Positions 35,570 to 44,266 of a stretch of DNA of 64,000 nt are shown here, piece by piece. The position numbers were made by a program, and so were the translations under genes. How positions within the stretch are numbered: position 1 is the stretch's first letter; every line of letters starts with the position of its first letter. The stretch comes from Candidatus Anammoxibacter sp. (GTDB lineage: Bacteria > Planctomycetota > Brocadiia > Brocadiales > Anammoxibacteraceae), in NCBI GenBank assembly GCA_021777105.1, contig JAIQZQ010000007.1, positions 61,851 to 125,850 on the forward strand, given 5' to 3'. Below the pieces are notes generated by a model, which ran no database searches, was not told the DNA's origin, and was given only the letters and a program-made list of their open reading frames with translations.

Positions 35570-36022
35570 ACTCTCTTCTCCTCATATAAGAAAATTTTTA
35601 AGAAATAAAACCACGAATATTAAAACCTAAATGGCGTTCCACTTGGCCTAGACCTTTAATTCCCCCTCCCTTGATGGGAGGGGTTAGGGGAGGGGGATAA
35701 GAATCTTTCAATTTTGGTAAAAGTAAAGAATGCGCAAGCCGGAAAAGCTTTTGCGATTCGGTTCAGCCGAAATTAGAAAGTCATCTATTTTAACAAAACT
35801 ATATACATCTGTAAATAATAGCTTATAAGCAAATCAGACAGAACCATGACTGTAATGTGATCATGGCATTGACAATCCGGATAATGAAAAAAGAAAAATC
35901 TGGAGCGGATACGATATCGTATTAATTTGAAGATGCGGAAAACTTTTGAGGATGTTATAATTTTGCGCTCAGTTCGGCCTTGTAATGCCAAACCGCGCGC
36001 ATTTGCGGCTTTATTATTTGAT
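35570..36022. other. Intergenic region with a dispersed GC-rich palindrome
   Basis: No gene seen. It holds one copy of the CTCCCTTGATGGGAGGGG repeat family at about 35663-35702, preceded by CCTAAATGGCG, which resembles the left part of the longer copy at 37370. The rest is AT-rich and without clear frames. Confidence 0.5.
35663..35702. repeat. Dispersed palindromic repeat, family A (copy 1)
   Basis: CCCCCTCCCTTGATGGGAGG is followed by GGTTAGGGGAGGGGG. The same core recurs at about 37443-37483 and, inverted, at 62981-63016. It can fold into a GC-rich hairpin. It is an intergenic element and carries no gene. Confidence 0.7.
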
Positions 36023-37294
36023 TTATTGCGGAGCGGCCGGTTTTGCGCTGTCAGGCTCGTTGATTGTCGTGTCAAACGTGCCTATCTGGTTTCCTAAAGG
36101 CGCCTGAATAGCGTCGGATTTATATCTGTTCGGCTCAAAAATCATTATAAATAGCGATTCCCCATAGAGGAAATGCCCCAACCTGTCGCCTCGTTTAACC
36201 GTCACGGGTTTCTTCTTTGCCGGGTTCTTAAATTTGTCTTCAAATATTATGGAGCTTATAGTGTCAAGACCAACCGGGACCAATGCCACATGCCCGAATT
36301 TGCCTGTGTCCACAACAAAGTACTCTCGTTGAAACCTCTCAAACTGGCTAAAATCCGTTCCATAATAACCCACGTTTCCATTTTGCGGAACCCATTCCGG
36401 AAAGTTGTCATAACCATAATAAGCATCTTTAAGAACCCTGCTTTCAACCACTTTGCCGCCAACAGGCGAGTGGTAATGGTGGTATGTGTTCGGCATGAGC
36501 ACGCAAGAAAGAGCCGTGCCGACAATGAATTTGTCCGCGTACTCCGAGCCGCCCAGCATATCGTTTATATTTAATTTCTGGTTAAGTTTGGTTGGTATCA
36601 GCGTGTCCGAATCGGTAATCACCATTGGGATTGAATTCATAATGCAGTCGGTAGGGGCTGAAATAATGTAATCGCGTTCAGGCATGGTTTGTGGCCGGCT
36701 TTTGGCCTGGTCTTTAAGTTCGCGGGCAAAAAACTGGTTAAATGATTTAAACCCTCCATCCGGCGCGCTTGGGTTTGGCAAAACGTAATCATCTTTTTCA
36801 ATCCTTGAGTCTGCCAACCAATCAAGCGCCATAGCGGTTGAATCCGGGCTGTTCATAAAATCGCCTCGCTGTTTAGCAAAATTTTGCGTAATCTCCCTGC
36901 CCGGCGATTCCTTGACAAATCTCATCCCATATTCATTTTTATAATAAAACCACGCAAATTCTTGAATATACTTAAGCCCGTTATCGCCGGCGCCCTGAAT
37001 TGACGGCAGAAATTAGCGCCACTCTTCAAAGAAATTAACCAGATCCGGAAACTCCTTGCCTCTCCACGGATTTCCGCCCTTATATTCCGGCGGCAACTGT
37101 TGAATATTTTCAAAAGCCGAAGTTATCAACCTCATAAATTTTGAATTCTTTGCATATTCTTCCTTTAGCTGGTCAATCAATTTCTTGCATTTGCTATCCG
37201 CCGTTGCAATTGACGCCTTAGCATTAACTCCCAAAAATGCAAACGAACATAACAAACCAACAAAAACCGCTTTTACCGCCAACTTCTTCACCAT
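36023..37294 (-). pseudogene. Phosphatidylserine decarboxylase-like secreted protein, broken by one in-frame TAA
   Basis: One continuous frame of 424 codons is interrupted only by TAA at 37013-37015. The first part (93 aa) has a signal peptide (about 1-25) and ends NFFEEWR; the frame resumes as FLPSIQGAGDNGLKYIQEFAWFYYK and continues through a decarboxylase-like domain with NTYHHYHSPVGGKV and LGHFLYGESLFIM. In the family a serine after GG or G-S becomes the pyruvoyl group; here it is GES. Secreted PSD-like proteins are known, but their substrate is unclear. Either this is a recent nonsense mutation or an assembly error; a second start at 36925 could make only the C-terminal part. Confidence 0.8.
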
Positions 37295-37840
37295 ATCTCC
37301 CTCCCTGTAAAAAAAAATATAAAAAATGAATACGCATCCCGGGCCTTTACTTTTGCAAAATTAAGCCCTTTTTACCTAAATTGAGCGATTTTAAATACAC
37401 CCATCCATTAGCGCCCAATGTTATTAAATTAAGAAAACACATATCCCCCCTCCCTTGATGGTAGGGGGTAGGGGGAGGGTGAAAGAACCGTCCCATTTAG
37501 TTTTAAATTATTTTCAGAATATTATAAAAAAATTGTCAAACCGTGTCTGTAGTGTTGTTTAAAAAATCATTAGTCGAAGATTCCACTACGCCGCATGGGG
37601 AAATACACTACAATATGTAATGGCTTTTTTAATTGCTACGTAGGGGCTCTGCTTGGTGGTGGTTGCTTATATATGATGCGTAGATATAAAAAATTATTAA
37701 TATATAAAGCTTACCCCTTATGTTTCATTAGATTTATTAAGATATAGAGCATATCAAACCTGTCCATAAATTTCGTTTGTTGGGGCTTTGCATTTGGAAA
37801 AACACGTTGATTAATATAACCTCCAAGTTATAATAATTAA
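37295..37840. other. Intergenic region with the long form of repeat family A
   Basis: No gene seen. The left part (about 37374-37483) is a repeat shared in inverted orientation with 62981-63083. The right part is AT-rich and probably carries the promoter of the following toxin-antitoxin pair, but I cannot point to a clear -35/-10. Confidence 0.5.
37374..37483. repeat. Dispersed repeat, family A (copy 2, long form)
   Basis: In order the repeat has CCTAAATTGAGCGATT, TAGCGCCCAATG, ACACATATCCCCC and CTCCCTTGATGG-TAGGGGG. The same four blocks in the same order and nearly the same spacing are read on the other strand at 62981-63083. Such a shared unit of about 100 bases suggests a small non-autonomous mobile element or a conserved RNA hairpin element. 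Confidence 0.75.
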
Positions 37841-38191
37841 ATGTGGAAAGTAGCCTACTCAGATGAATTTGATCACTGGTTTGACTCTCTCAACGAAAAA
37901 CAACAAGACGATTTGCGCGTTGGCATTCAATTATTAATCGAACTTGGCCCAAATTTACCAAGACCATATGCCGACACCGTTGAAGGTTCAAAATACTCAA
38001 ACATGAAAGAACTGAGAACTCAAAGTCAAGGACGGCCTATTAGAACATTTTTCGCATTTGATCCAAATAGATGCGCAATACTTCTAATTGGGGGCAACAA
38101 GACAGATGACAAAAAATTTTACAAGAAAATGATACCTTTTGCCGATGAAATATATAGAAAACATCTTAAAGAGCTTAAAAACGGGAAATAA
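37841..38191 (+). CDS. higB: RelE/HigB-type (gp49-like) toxin
   Basis: This 116-aa protein matches the phage-derived Gp49-like/HigB family: WKVAYSDEFDHWFDSLNEKQQDDL, YADTVEGSKYSNMKELRTQSQGRPIRTFFAFDPNRCAILLIGGNKTDDKKFY. Members cut mRNA at the ribosome. The toxin-first order and the 2-bp gap to the HTH antitoxin are the usual HigBA layout. Confidence 0.88.
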   Translation: MWKVAYSDEFDHWFDSLNEKQQDDLRVGIQLLIELGPNLPRPYADTVEGSKYSNMKELRTQSQGRPIRTFFAFDPNRCAILLIGGNKTDDKKFYKKMIPFADEIYRKHLKELKNGK

Positions 38192-38193
38192 TT

Positions 38194-38499
38194 ATGGCGC
38201 ACGATATAAGTAAACTTGATAAAAAGATGGGCGTAAAACGCGTAACAAAAGCAAAAGACAGAGCCAAAAACATAATGGCGGAGATGTTTTTGGCTGAAAT
38301 ACGTAAAGAGGCCGGCTTTACTCAAGAAAAATTAGCTAAAAAGTTATCCGTAAGCCAACCAGGTTTGTCAAAATTAGAATCAAAAGATGATATGCAAATC
38401 AGCACATTAGCGCACTTAATAAATGCATTAGGAGGCAAACTAGAGATCATCGCCCATATGCCTGACGGCGATATCAGCATTTCACCATTCGGGCAATAA
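38194..38499 (+). CDS. higA: XRE-family antitoxin of a HigBA pair
   Basis: This 101-aa protein has an XRE helix-turn-helix (about 34-88; EIRKEAGFTQEKLAKKLSVSQPGLSKLESKDDMQISTLAHLINALGGKLEI). The N-terminal basic segment is typical of HigA2-type antitoxins. It should neutralise the toxin encoded just upstream and repress the operon. Confidence 0.88.
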   Translation: MAHDISKLDKKMGVKRVTKAKDRAKNIMAEMFLAEIRKEAGFTQEKLAKKLSVSQPGLSKLESKDDMQISTLAHLINALGGKLEIIAHMPDGDISISPFGQ

Positions 38500-38821
38500 T
38501 ATGGAAACTAAAACGATGTAATTAGGCGCCCCAAGTGGTGGCCAGTTATATTTGGCTCACCTTTAAGTAAAAGTCTAAAATCATTAAAAAGCCGGGCACT
38601 GTTGGTTTTATTATAATTTACCTGTCACAATTTTCATCATGATTTATGTAAAGTATGCGATCTCCATTTTGGAGAAGCTCGGCAAAATAGAAGCAGCCAC
38701 AGGATATACAAAACGCCGTGGTAGGGAGATCCAAGGGTAAATATTCAGAATAATAAGGGAAAAGCAAAGGCATCTCAAGTAAAACAAGTTCTTAAGGCGA
38801 TTGAAAGATTGGGATTAAATT
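38500..38821. other. Gap before the HicB-like gene; possible decayed toxin
   Basis: Two short frames are present: 38639-38740 (33 codons from ATG, KLGKIEAATGYTKRRGREIQ) and an open stretch before 38838 reading KASQVKQVLKAIERLGLNYD, which overlaps the start of the next gene. They do not join in one frame. They may be the remains of a HicA-type toxin that would belong here, but neither shows the HicA GSHR motif. Confidence 0.3.
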
Positions 38822-39151
38822 ATGACGTTAAAGAATGATCATTATACTTATCGTGTTACCTGGTCGGCGGATGATAATGAATATGTTGGTTTATGCGCGG
38901 AATTTCCAAGTTTGAGTTGGCTAGCTAAGACGCCTGAATCTGCTTTAAAAGGCGCGCGCAAATTAGTTGCCGAGGTGATAGATGATATGAAAAGCGGGGG
39001 CGAAGCTATACCGGTGCCCATTGCAAATCGGCGGTTCAGCGGGAAATTCATGGTTCGTGTGCTTCCTGAAGTCCATAAAGACCTTGCTATTAAGGCTGCG
39101 GAAGAAGGGGGTAGTTTAAACAGGATTGCCGCTGTAAAATTAGGGAAATGA
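38822..39151 (+). CDS. HicB-like antitoxin with C-terminal HicB-type RHH segment
   Basis: This 109-aa protein has a HicB partial-RNase-H fold pattern (YTYRVTWSADDNEYVGLCAEFPSLSWLAKTPESALKGARKLVAEVIDDM) followed by a ribbon-helix-helix-like tail (RVLPEVHKDLAIKAAEEGGSLNRIAAVKL) that would bind DNA. HicB normally neutralises HicA. No intact hicA is adjacent, so this looks like an orphan antitoxin or a pair with a decayed toxin upstream. Confidence 0.8.
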   Translation: MTLKNDHYTYRVTWSADDNEYVGLCAEFPSLSWLAKTPESALKGARKLVAEVIDDMKSGGEAIPVPIANRRFSGKFMVRVLPEVHKDLAIKAAEEGGSLNRIAAVKLGK

Positions 39152-39450
39152 CCGAAAAAGTAAAATAAAGCTTAAAATCTCCAGAGCTCAAGCCTCAACT
39201 TGGCAACCAGAAACTTAGGTAACAGAATAATGGGACAGGATTATTTTATTTTTCTATTTTTTTTTCGAAAACCAACAATTGCCGAAAATCCATCAATGGT
39301 ATTTCATTAAATATCATATTACGTCTGGAAGCACATCTTATAAAAATAAGCCTTTTCAAATCACATTAAAATGTTAAGCTTTATTATAATTTATCCGGCG
39401 CTATTTTTATCATTTCGACTATCAGAATTAAAGACAAAAGGAGGTATGCA

Positions 39451-40285
39451 ATGGCAGATGGGGATGCGTTGGTGAGCAAACATTACGGATTTGGCGGAAT
39501 TATGGAGAAAATTGAAGCCGGCCTTAATTTAGCCGATAAAGATATCGATTCACTTACGGTTGATGATTTGGCTCCGATTGACGAGTTTCACACCCGAGGA
39601 CGAGAATCAACTCTTGAAGTTGCGGAATTGGCGAATTTGAATGCTTCTGATCTTGTGCTTGATGTTGGCTGTGGTCTGGGGGGGCACCGCCCGGCATCTG
39701 GCGGATCAATATGAGTGCAAGGTTATAGGCCTTGACATTACAAAGGAGTATATATCTGTTGGCACAAAGCTTACGGAACTTGTGGGTTTGAGCGACAGGG
39801 TAAAGCTACGCCACGGCAGCGCGATCGAAATCCCTTATGAAGACGGTATTTTTGATATTGTATGGACTGAGCATGCGCAGATGAATATCGTTGATAAGAA
39901 TCGATTTTACTCTGAGATAGCGAGAGTTTTAAAACCAGGCGGACGTCTTCTATTTCACGATATCTTCCGAGGTATGGGAGAAGCCCCATTTTACCCGGCT
40001 CCATGGGCTGAAGATGAATCAATTAGCGCTTTGGCAACAGAAGAAGAGGCGCGCTCAACTATAGAACAGGCGGGACTAAAAATTGATCAATGGATCGTAA
40101 AGATTCAGGAGTCGATTGCTTTTTTTGAGCGGGTGTCTGCGCGGATCGAAGATAATGGTCCTCCTCCAATAGGAATTCATCTTTTGATGGGGGATAATGC
40201 TAAAGATAAACTTTTCAATTATGTTCGTAATTTAAGTGAAAATCGCGTGTCCGTCGCATTGGGAATGGCTGTAAAAATGGAATAA
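39451..40285 (+). pseudogene. SAM-dependent methyltransferase (sarcosine/dimethylglycine-type), frameshifted at a G7 run
   Basis: The first frame (39451-39714) gives SKHYGFGGIMEKIEAGLNLADKD and DELAPIDEFHTRGRE-like features through motif I, DVGCGLGG. It then leaves frame in a run of seven G (39678-39684). The second frame continues from about 39680 with TARHLADQYECKVIGLDITKEYI, the class I methyltransferase core, and ends ALGMAVKME. Six G would join both parts into a protein of about 277 aa. The composite resembles UbiE/sarcosine-dimethylglycine methyltransferases. AAAGGAGG precedes the start. It may be a pseudogene, a phase-variable gene or an assembly error. Confidence 0.8.
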
Positions 40286-40382
40286 TTTGAGACAGTATCT
40301 GTCAGTGCATGAGGCGCTTATGTTTTGCGTATAGAGCAAATAATTTATTCGCATAGCGCCAAAGTATCTCTTATATTAATAC

Positions 40383-40583
40383 TAAGGGGCTGCGCAAAAA
40401 TAACTTGGTCTAGCCACACCCATCTTTAGCCTAACTTTGAACTATCTTCAATCGCCGAATCCTCATCGCAGCTAAGGCTGCGGCCCCGATTCAGCTCAAT
40501 CCGGTTCGACTCAATCAGATTGAACAAATTCAACATAAATCTACAGGCAAAAAAGCCCAAGTTATTTCTTTCAGAGCCCTTAA
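40383..40583. mobile_element. MITE-like element with 26-bp imperfect terminal inverted repeats
   Basis: The left end TAAGGGGCTGCGCAAAAATA (continuing ACTTGG) matches the reverse complement of the right end (CCAAGTTATTTCTTTCAGAG, continuing CCCTTAA) at about 22 of 27 positions. The 150-bp interior has no gene and contains a GCAGCTAAGGCTGC hairpin. Size and ends fit a non-autonomous transposon. I see no clear target-site duplication. Confidence 0.55.
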
Positions 40584-40740
40584 TGGCGCTTAAAAACTTC
40601 GTTTTTTAGTTTTGATTTTTGAGCCGCTTTAGATATTATATAAGCATTAATAAGCATTGAAAAAGTTAACAGATTAGTAGAAGGCTATCCATCTTCTATT
40701 CTTGAATCTTGATACCGGATACTTAAAAGTTATTATTCGC

Positions 40741-40880
40741 CCCCTCAGGGGATAATTTTTACTAGAGTAGACAAGCTGCTCAGTTTTCATTTCGCCCTCA
40801 GGGGATAATTCTCACTAAGGCAGCCAAGCAGCCAAGTGTTCATTTATCACTAGAGCAGGCAAGCTGCTCAGTTTTCATTT
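40741..40880. repeat. Tandem ~50-bp repeat upstream of leuB (three copies)
   Basis: Each copy reads roughly CCCTCAGGGGATAATT, then CACTAGAGCAG-CAAGC, then TGCTCAGTTTTCATTT. Copies begin near 40741, 40795 and 40848 (the last lacks its left part). A fourth, separate copy lies at 42195-42243 on the far side of leuB. Confidence 0.75.
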
Positions 40881-40926
40881 ATATTTAATATTGTCTGATG
40901 TTTTAGAACTAAAAAGAGGGAAAAAA

Positions 40927-42024
40927 ATGGAAAAAGTTATAGCAATTTTAGAAGGAGACGGCATTGGGCCGGAAATTGTCCGTGAAGCTATAAAAGTCTT
41001 AAATGCTATTGAATCAAAATATAACCATAAATTCACACTTAACAAAGCCCCATTCGGCGCCGGGGCATATTTCACGGAAGGTTCTCCATTTCCTGAGAAA
41101 ACCAAACTTGTATGTGATGAGGCCGACGCTATTCTTAAAGGTCCTATCGGCTTAGCGGTTGAGAAAATGAGCGACATTCCGAAAGAGCACAGACCTGAAC
41201 AAGGCGCTTTGTTGCCTCTTAGAAAACGTTACGATACATTTGCCAATTTCAGGCCCGTGCAGTTGCCAAAAGAACTAGCTTCATTTTCTCCGCTTAAAGA
41301 GAGTGTAATAGGCGACGGTATTGATATTATTATGATAAGGGAATTGGTTGGCGGTATCTATTTTGGCGATAAAACAGAAGGGGCGTCAACAGGGATGAAG
41401 TACGCTAAAGATGAATGCCCGTATACATATGATCAGGTTGAAAGGGTTGCCAGGGTCGCATTTGAAGAGGCGCAAAAACGTAAAGTTCAACTTTGCAACA
41501 TTCATAAATCCAATGTCCTTGCTACTTCACGATTTTGGAATGAAATTGTTGAAACCGTGGCAAAAGAGTTCTCCGGCGTCCCTTATTCATCCATTCTGGT
41601 TGATAATGCGGCATTCCAGCTTGTAAAAAATCCTTCACAATTTAATGGAATTATGTTAACGGAGAATATGCAGGGAGATATATTGACGGATCAGGGCGGC
41701 GGTATAGTTGGTTCACTGGGTATGCTGCCTTCTGTTTGTGTGGGCCCTGAAAAATGCTATGCGGAAGCGGCGCACGGTTCAGCTCCGGATATTGCCGGCA
41801 AAAACATAGCTAACCCATTCTCCATGATAGGGAGTGTAGGGCTTCTGCTGGATAAAAGTTTTAATCTGAAAGATGAAGCGGAAGATATTAACAATTCCCT
41901 TTTTAAGGTATTTAAACAAGGTTTCCTAACAGCAGATCTTACAACTCCTGATAGCGCCAAAGATAAAATACTATCAACCTGTGATTTTGGAGATAAAGTT
42001 GTTGAAAACATTCAAGGTGGATAA
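40927..42024 (+). CDS. leuB: 3-isopropylmalate dehydrogenase (LeuB family)
   Basis: The start at 40927 follows AGAGGGAAAAAA; an in-frame ATG at 40891 has no ribosome site. The 365-aa protein has the beta-decarboxylating dehydrogenase fold: AILEGDGIGPEIV at the N-terminus, LLPLRKRYDTFANFRPVQL (substrate arginines), IIMIRELVGGIYFG, metal-binding DILTDQGGGIVGSLGMLPS and AAHGSAPDIAGKNIANP. The motifs favour isopropylmalate over isocitrate dehydrogenase. It oxidises 3-isopropylmalate to the leucine precursor. No leuA/C/D is adjacent; it stands alone between repeats. Confidence 0.85.
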   Translation: MEKVIAILEGDGIGPEIVREAIKVLNAIESKYNHKFTLNKAPFGAGAYFTEGSPFPEKTKLVCDEADAILKGPIGLAVEKMSDIPKEHRPEQGALLPLRKRYDTFANFRPVQLPKELASFSPLKESVIGDGIDIIMIRELVGGIYFGDKTEGASTGMKYAKDECPYTYDQVERVARVAFEEAQKRKVQLCNIHKSNVLATSRFWNEIVETVAKEFSGVPYSSILVDNAAFQLVKNPSQFNGIMLTENMQGDILTDQGGGIVGSLGMLPSVCVGPEKCYAEAAHGSAPDIAGKNIANPFSMIGSVGLLLDKSFNLKDEAEDINNSLFKVFKQGFLTADLTTPDSAKDKILSTCDFGDKVVENIQGG

Positions 42025-42078
42025 ATAATATTATTGTTCAGCGTATTTTTCAGTATTTTGCACAAAAATAGCATAAAA

Positions 42079-42111
42079 CCTGCCACCCCCGTTAAAAAAG
42101 GGGGTAGGTGG
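42079..42111. repeat. GC-rich hairpin after leuB
   Basis: CTGCCACCCCCGTTAAAAAA is followed by GGGGGTAGGTGG, giving a CCCCC/GGGGG stem. It could act as a transcription end for leuB although no T run follows. It resembles dispersed C5-GTTAAAAAA-G5 elements. Confidence 0.5.
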
Positions 42112-42194
42112 GGATTTGAATAGAAAAAGGTTCATTATTTTTGCTTTTATAGCGGTATATTATATATTCGAATCATTCTTACACCCTACTTGGC

Positions 42195-42243
42195 CCCTCC
42201 GGGCATAATTTTCACTAAAGCCCGCAAGCTGCTCAGTGTTCAT
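42195..42243. repeat. Fourth copy of the leuB-flanking repeat
   Basis: CCCCTCCGGGCATAATTTTC is followed by ACTAAAGCCCGCAAGCTGCT and CAGTGTTCATT, matching the units at 40741-40880 over about 48 bases with a few changes. It brackets leuB with the upstream copies. Confidence 0.7.
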
Positions 42244-42304
42244 TTACCGAAGAGGGATATCGAAGAAATGATTATTTTATATTTAAACCACGCTGAACAG
42301 ATAC

Positions 42305-42661
42305 TTATTTTTCATATACTGCATAAGTAGCATCTTTAAACAACAACACCTTGTCTTTAAACTCTTCCAGATTAACATTGTCCAGCTCCCATTTTAACTT
42401 TTGCAAAATGTTGCGCCTGTTAGGTTTGCGGAGCGTTACAACAACCACGCCGGGATGACTTTCAAAGAGATGGGGGATGGTGTGAAAAAAGTCTTTGTCC
42501 GTAGTCAAGAATATTGCATTCTTTACACGCGCCATTTGGAAAAGATCCGGGTCCGCAGAGCCTTCTTTTGACGTCCCTCTAACGTCAAACACGGAATGAT
42601 TATTTTCAATCAAATATTTAGCCGCGGTTTTAGGGAAATTTTCATCCAGAAAGAACCTCAT
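42305..42661 (-). CDS. DUF5615 PIN-like toxin-type protein
   Basis: This 118-aa protein begins MRFFLDENFPKTAAKYL and continues with VFDVRGTSKEGSADPDLFQMARVKNAIFLTTDKDFF, the acidic pattern (DEN, D-x-D, TTDKDF) of the DUF5615/Mut7-C-like PIN family. It overlaps the upstream DUF433 gene by 4 bases. The pair occurs widely as a suspected toxin-antitoxin module; the nuclease activity is inferred. Confidence 0.82.
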   Translation of the reverse strand: MRFFLDENFPKTAAKYLIENNHSVFDVRGTSKEGSADPDLFQMARVKNAIFLTTDKDFFHTIPHLFESHPGVVVVTLRKPNRRNILQKLKWELDNVNLEEFKDKVLLFKDATYAVYEK

Positions 42662-42888
42662 AAGGCAGAAATCTCATATGACAACTCTTCAAATTGGGCC
42701 AATTTACCGCCAAAAGTTAACGCATCATTAATATCTTCGCGGGTAATATTAGGATAATCCTCAAGCGCTTCATCTATTGTATCGCCGGAGCCCAACGCTC
42801 CCAAAATATTACACACGAGAACTCTTGTCCCTTTAATTACAGGCTTCCCATGGCAAATATTAGGGTTTATTTCAATTCGAGAATCCAT
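42658..42888 (-). CDS. DUF433 antitoxin-type protein
   Basis: This 76-aa protein has the DUF433 pattern: IEINPNICHGKPVIKGTRVLVCNILGALGSGDTIDEALEDYPNITREDINDAL. It contains a small helix-turn-helix-like fold and is usually encoded just before a DUF5615 gene, as here. It probably acts as the antitoxin and autoregulator. Confidence 0.85.
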   Translation of the reverse strand: MDSRIEINPNICHGKPVIKGTRVLVCNILGALGSGDTIDEALEDYPNITREDINDALTFGGKLAQFEELSYEISAL

Positions 42889-43247
42889 CTTATCACTACC
42901 TCGCTTTCTTCGTTAATACTTTAATAGCGGACAAACATCGGTTTTATAACAGAGCTTCATTTAATTTAAACATTGCTAACCTTTATTTTCAATATAATAA
43001 TGAAAAATATCGAAATAGACAAAGAAGTGAAAGTCTTGCGTAGGGAATTGTTTGCATTATTGAATAAATCTTTTAAATGCATAAAAATTTAATCATTACT
43101 AAGTATTTGGAAAATTATAAGTGTATTAAACTTGTCCTATTATAACCATAAGTTTAATGACCGCAATTTTTTAAGTGGAATCTGAGAGGTTCTGGTTTTA
43201 GGTTTTACGGGAAAACATGTGGAATTCGTCCTTTAACGATGGCCAAC
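42889..43247. other. Gap with one 30-codon frame
   Basis: At 43000-43092 (+) an ATG frame encodes 30 residues (KNIEIDKEVKVLRRELFALLNKSF), possibly the truncated start of a small antitoxin; the evidence is weak and no ribosome site is clear. Nothing else is seen. Confidence 0.25.
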
Positions 43248-44186
43248 TCAGCCCGTTTCAAGTTCCGACATAATTCCGGCGTAAAGCAGGGGTATCATTA
43301 TTTCATGGTGGCCAATGATTGTGTGGCCTTTTTTGGTGGGGCGTTTTACAACATTGGTTTCAGCGCGGTACTGCCTAAACATGTCCATGTTTACGGTGGT
43401 GAAATCGTGGACGTTGTAGCCAAGGTTGTTCGCCGTTGTCAGGGCTTTTAAAAACACTTCCGGCATAATTACGGCGGAGCCTACGTTAAGCCATACGCCG
43501 CCTGTAAGTTGTGAAATAAATGAAGTTATTATTTTGAAATCAATGTGGCTTGCGCCTCCCAGATCGCTTCCTGATATATTAGGATGCATGTGGATGATGT
43601 CGGTGCCGATTGCCACGTGAATGGTTATGGGCAGGTTAAGCCTTGCCCCGGCGGCCAGTATGCTGTATTTGGCGTGCTCGTTATTGTCGTCTAATATTTT
43701 TTGGCCGATAGCTCTGCCAAGGCCCGTCTCTTTTTCGTGCCCCTCTTTTGAAGCCGCCTCAAATGCGGCGGACGTTTCACGCGCCATGCCGAATGTGCCG
43801 TTTTCAATGCCGTCGGGCACGTATTCAGATGTCTCCCCAATTAACGATATCTCGTAATCATGGATAGCGACTGAACCGTTCATTGAGACGCAACTAATTA
43901 TTCCGCGCTCCATCAGGTCAATAACAATCGGCGCCAGCCCGCATTTAACCACATGCGCGCCGATGGCCAGGCCGATCTTTCGTTTTTTCCTATGGGCGTC
44001 TATAATTGATTTGATAACGGTGTTAATAGTTGATGCGCATAAAATGTCTGGCAGTGAATCAAAGAAATCCCTGAATTGACCGGATGGTTTAACAAGGCGC
44101 GCAAACTGTTTGATGTTAACCAGATTTTTGCGTTCTTTTATTGGATATACTTTTATATTTTGAAAATCAGGTATTTGGTTCGTCAT
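43248..44186 (-). CDS. Deoxyhypusine synthase-like protein
   Basis: This 312-aa protein has the NAD-binding deoxyhypusine-synthase-like fold pattern: IGLAIGAHVVKCGLAPIVIDLMERGIISCVSMNGSVAIHDYEISLIGETSEYV, then GARLNLPITIHVAIGTDIIHMHP and GGVWLNVGSAVIMPEVFLKAL. True deoxyhypusine synthase modifies eIF5A; bacteria lack that substrate, and bacterial relatives are often homospermidine synthase-like or of unknown role. I do not see the usual catalytic lysine context, so the reaction is open. It begins a run of - strand genes. Confidence 0.65.
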   Translation of the reverse strand: MTNQIPDFQNIKVYPIKERKNLVNIKQFARLVKPSGQFRDFFDSLPDILCASTINTVIKSIIDAHRKKRKIGLAIGAHVVKCGLAPIVIDLMERGIISCVSMNGSVAIHDYEISLIGETSEYVPDGIENGTFGMARETSAAFEAASKEGHEKETGLGRAIGQKILDDNNEHAKYSILAAGARLNLPITIHVAIGTDIIHMHPNISGSDLGGASHIDFKIITSFISQLTGGVWLNVGSAVIMPEVFLKALTTANNLGYNVHDFTTVNMDMFRQYRAETNVVKRPTKKGHTIIGHHEIMIPLLYAGIMSELETG

Positions 44187-44202
44187 GATTTAATTATTGA
44201 AA

Positions 44203-44223
44203 CACAGGCAGGATGCCTGTGCC
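44203..44223. repeat. CAGGCA palindrome, family B (copy 1)
   Basis: CACAGGCAGGATGCCTGTG followed by CC is a near-perfect palindrome. Relatives lie at 59113-59131 and as a double copy at 61585-61642. Confidence 0.65.
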
Positions 44224-44266
44224 GCTATTTTTTTTACTTTTGCATTTTTACTTGCCCGGGCTGTAT

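Larger units (their letters stand above)
40286..40926. other. Intergenic region filled with repeats
   Basis: No gene seen. It holds a 201-bp element with terminal inverted repeats (40383-40583) and three head-to-tail copies of a roughly 50-bp unit (40741-40880), both listed separately. AGAGGG before 40927 is the ribosome site of leuB. Confidence 0.6.

Noticed and set aside
37013..37015. Programmed readthrough or recoding of the TAA in the decarboxylase-like gene
   Set aside because: TAA is used as the normal stop of many other genes in the window and no recoding element is visible; a nonsense mutation is simpler.
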